A DNA stretch of 64,000 nt, taken from Ascidia mentula (taxonomy: Eukaryota > Chordata > Ascidiacea > Phlebobranchia > Ascidiidae). The notes beneath the pieces are model-generated. The model did no database searches and was not told the origin of the DNA. It saw nothing but the letters and a program-made list of their open reading frames with translations. Made by a program: the position numbers and the translations under genes. The stretch is taken from assembly GCA_947561715.1 (NCBI GenBank), contig OX387200.1, positions 188,501-252,500 of the forward strand. The letters run 5' to 3'. Positions 62,501 to 64,000 of the stretch are shown one piece after another (positions within the stretch are counted from its first letter, which is position 1; each line of letters opens with the position of its first letter).

Positions 62501-63996
62501 GTACAAATAATTGACAATGATGTATTTTGAAATTTTAGCAATCAAATGTTGTACTCCACTTAAATGTGGTATTGATATTGAAATCTGAAACAAAAATGTG
62601 GTTTTGCTCGGTTTCTGGTTTAATTCTATGATGGCTGTTGATAAGTTGTTTTCACAATTTAGAGCCAACATTTTCTTACTTGGATGCTCTTGCACCTTTT
62701 CAACCAATCACAGCACGTGTTTATCATTTTCCTATCGACACACGGTCCAATCACCAAGCAGCAAGCCGCTTGATTGACAGCTTGAAGCCTCGTAAATTAG
62801 TTGTACCACCAAGTTATGTAAAACCTCCATCAACCTCATCACACAGAAGCGATTTAAAACTTACAACTGTGAGTTTAAAACATCACAACCCTACAACTTT
62901 ACAACAATATCTAGCAGTTGTTGTGATAATGAGACATCATTGTTGGAAACAGTGGTCATTTGTATTCGGCTGACAAAGCCCATATTATTGGCTCCATGTT
63001 TATTTATATGTTTTGGTTATGTTTGACATTTAAACATTCCTTCCATAACTTCTTTGTTCTAGATTAAATTTGTCTTTACCCCAACCCGTTTTAATTAATT
63101 CTAGGAATGCCAACCAACTGTGTTGGAAAGAAGTTCGGTCATCAGTCTGGACATTAAAAGAAATTCAGAAAAGGTTGATCTTGACCCAGAGGTGAGTGTC
63201 TGTATATTTATAATATTTCTATGAATGCTTCGGACATATTTACACTGGTAGTTGGCGTCATCATTGGTTCCCAGTGAAGTCAGACCTGGTGTTTTAATGG
63301 CCCAGATATCAGCTCAAGTTCACACCAGGGATAACAGCCACCTCCTCAAGGTATTTGTGAATAACTTAGTGTTATAATATTGAGAGTTGTGAGTAATTGT
63401 ACTTTTCTGGTCTTGACACAGTTAAAAAGACTAATTTTTGTTTTCCGAAAAAAAACACGATAAGCTTTTGTTCAAATCTGCTCATCATAGGTTGCGTGAC
63501 GTATCGACTAAATGTATGGACACGCATGGTTGCATTAATCACATGTTTATTGTAAATAGGTGAACCCCCTTCTATCACCTCCCACTTAAACCACAATATT
63601 CGTTCCCAGCCTGTCTACAAACGTGTGTCTGTTGGGAGGAAACGGAAAATTCATGACGAAGTTGTTCATCGTCCTCTGCTCTCCGGAAACCTATGTCTGA
63701 CGTCATTTGTTGATGACCTCAAACAGGTAATAGTGTTTAAACTTTATGGAAATCGATTAGTTGAAACCTTTTGTTTGCAGGAAGGTTTTGCTGATGTGAA
63801 AATAGAGACTGGAAATTCTGGCAAAATAATTCTTCTGGTAAGTTGTTCTATTGTGTTTGTGACGACACAATCCCACGTTTATTGTTTGATATTCAATAAA
63901 GGGGTTAATACAATATACATGATGCTTGTACAGGACACGAATAGCAATTATAAATATGAAGGTTCTTGTTGTAATGTTACGTTTTCCGCCAAATAA
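59582..63996 (+). CDS. INTS9: Integrator complex subunit 9
   Basis: INTS9 pairs with the endonuclease INTS11 in the nuclear Integrator complex, which cleaves snRNA and other nascent transcripts. Exons run from a nine-base coding start (Met-Lys-Leu, 59582-59590) through 59664-59791 ([20 protein letters not shown]), 60174-60240, 60295-60357, 60411-60495, 60553-60608, 60670-60761, 61070-61199, 61265-61352, 61411-61571, 61741-61921, 62163-62266, 62323-62451, 62663-62868, 63105-63191, 63280-63350, 63610-63726, 63781-63837 and 63934-63996. The metallo-beta-lactamase/beta-CASP fold is clear ([14 protein letters not shown]), but the catalytic histidine motif is replaced by [16 protein letters not shown], as expected for this inactive subunit. 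The join at 63191/63280 is out of phase by eye. The C-terminus is shorter than human, with the stop overlapping an AATAAA. Confidence 0.92.
59946..59992. repeat. 18-bp tandem repeat, 2.5 copies
   Basis: Units ACCCTGATTTCCCTGA(T/C)G repeat in an INTS9 intron. Confidence 0.85.
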
Positions 63997-64000
63997 AATG

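Overview
The window looks like nuclear DNA of a tunicate, most likely a Ciona-type ascidian. Animal genes are packed densely on both strands, introns are short (about 50-500 bp) with GT/AG borders, the sequence is AT-rich, and the encoded proteins align well with vertebrate orthologues as recalled from knowledge of the families. No database search was run. Exon borders were read by eye from frame continuity plus splice signals, so single coordinates may be off by a few bases.

Layout. (1) 0.8-18.2 kb, minus strand: almost the whole pore-forming alpha-1 subunit of an L-type (CaV1) voltage-gated calcium channel, about 36 exons. It has four repeats, the EEEE filter, the beta-subunit site and the calmodulin IQ region. 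Two alternative IVS3 exons are present. The start-codon exon was not found and should lie above 18.23 kb. (2) 18.3-31.6 kb: a largely gene-free block with a tRNA-Thr-like sequence, a hAT-type MITE and one weak exon candidate. (3) 31.9-35.8 kb, plus: TBC1D25, a Rab GTPase-activating protein. (4) 37.2-38.0 kb, plus: a small secreted precursor with dibasic/amidation sites and an orexin-like arrangement. (5) 38.2-42.4 kb, plus: GFM2, mitochondrial ribosome-recycling EF-G2. (6) 43.7-45.5 kb, minus: a BTB-domain protein with a low-complexity tail. (7) 46.6-49.6 kb, plus: a divergent rhodopsin-like GPCR whose TM5 intron starts with a minisatellite that repeats the exon end and splice donor about 27 times. 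(8) 50.3-51.4 kb (perhaps to 52.5), minus: a single-pass membrane protein with SH2-type tyrosine motifs, possibly with an Ig domain upstream. (9) 53.3-54.1 kb, minus: a C2H2 zinc-finger protein. (10) 55.4-59.2 kb, plus: an SLC45 sugar/H+ symporter family member. (11) 59.6-64.0 kb, plus: INTS9 of the Integrator complex.

The genes are not an operon or pathway cluster; they are independent neighbours. The most interesting observations are the donor-site minisatellite in the GPCR, the orexin-like precursor, the tyrosine-motif membrane protein, the CaV1 alternative exon pair matching vertebrate exons 31/32, and hairpins carrying hammerhead-ribozyme-like cores.
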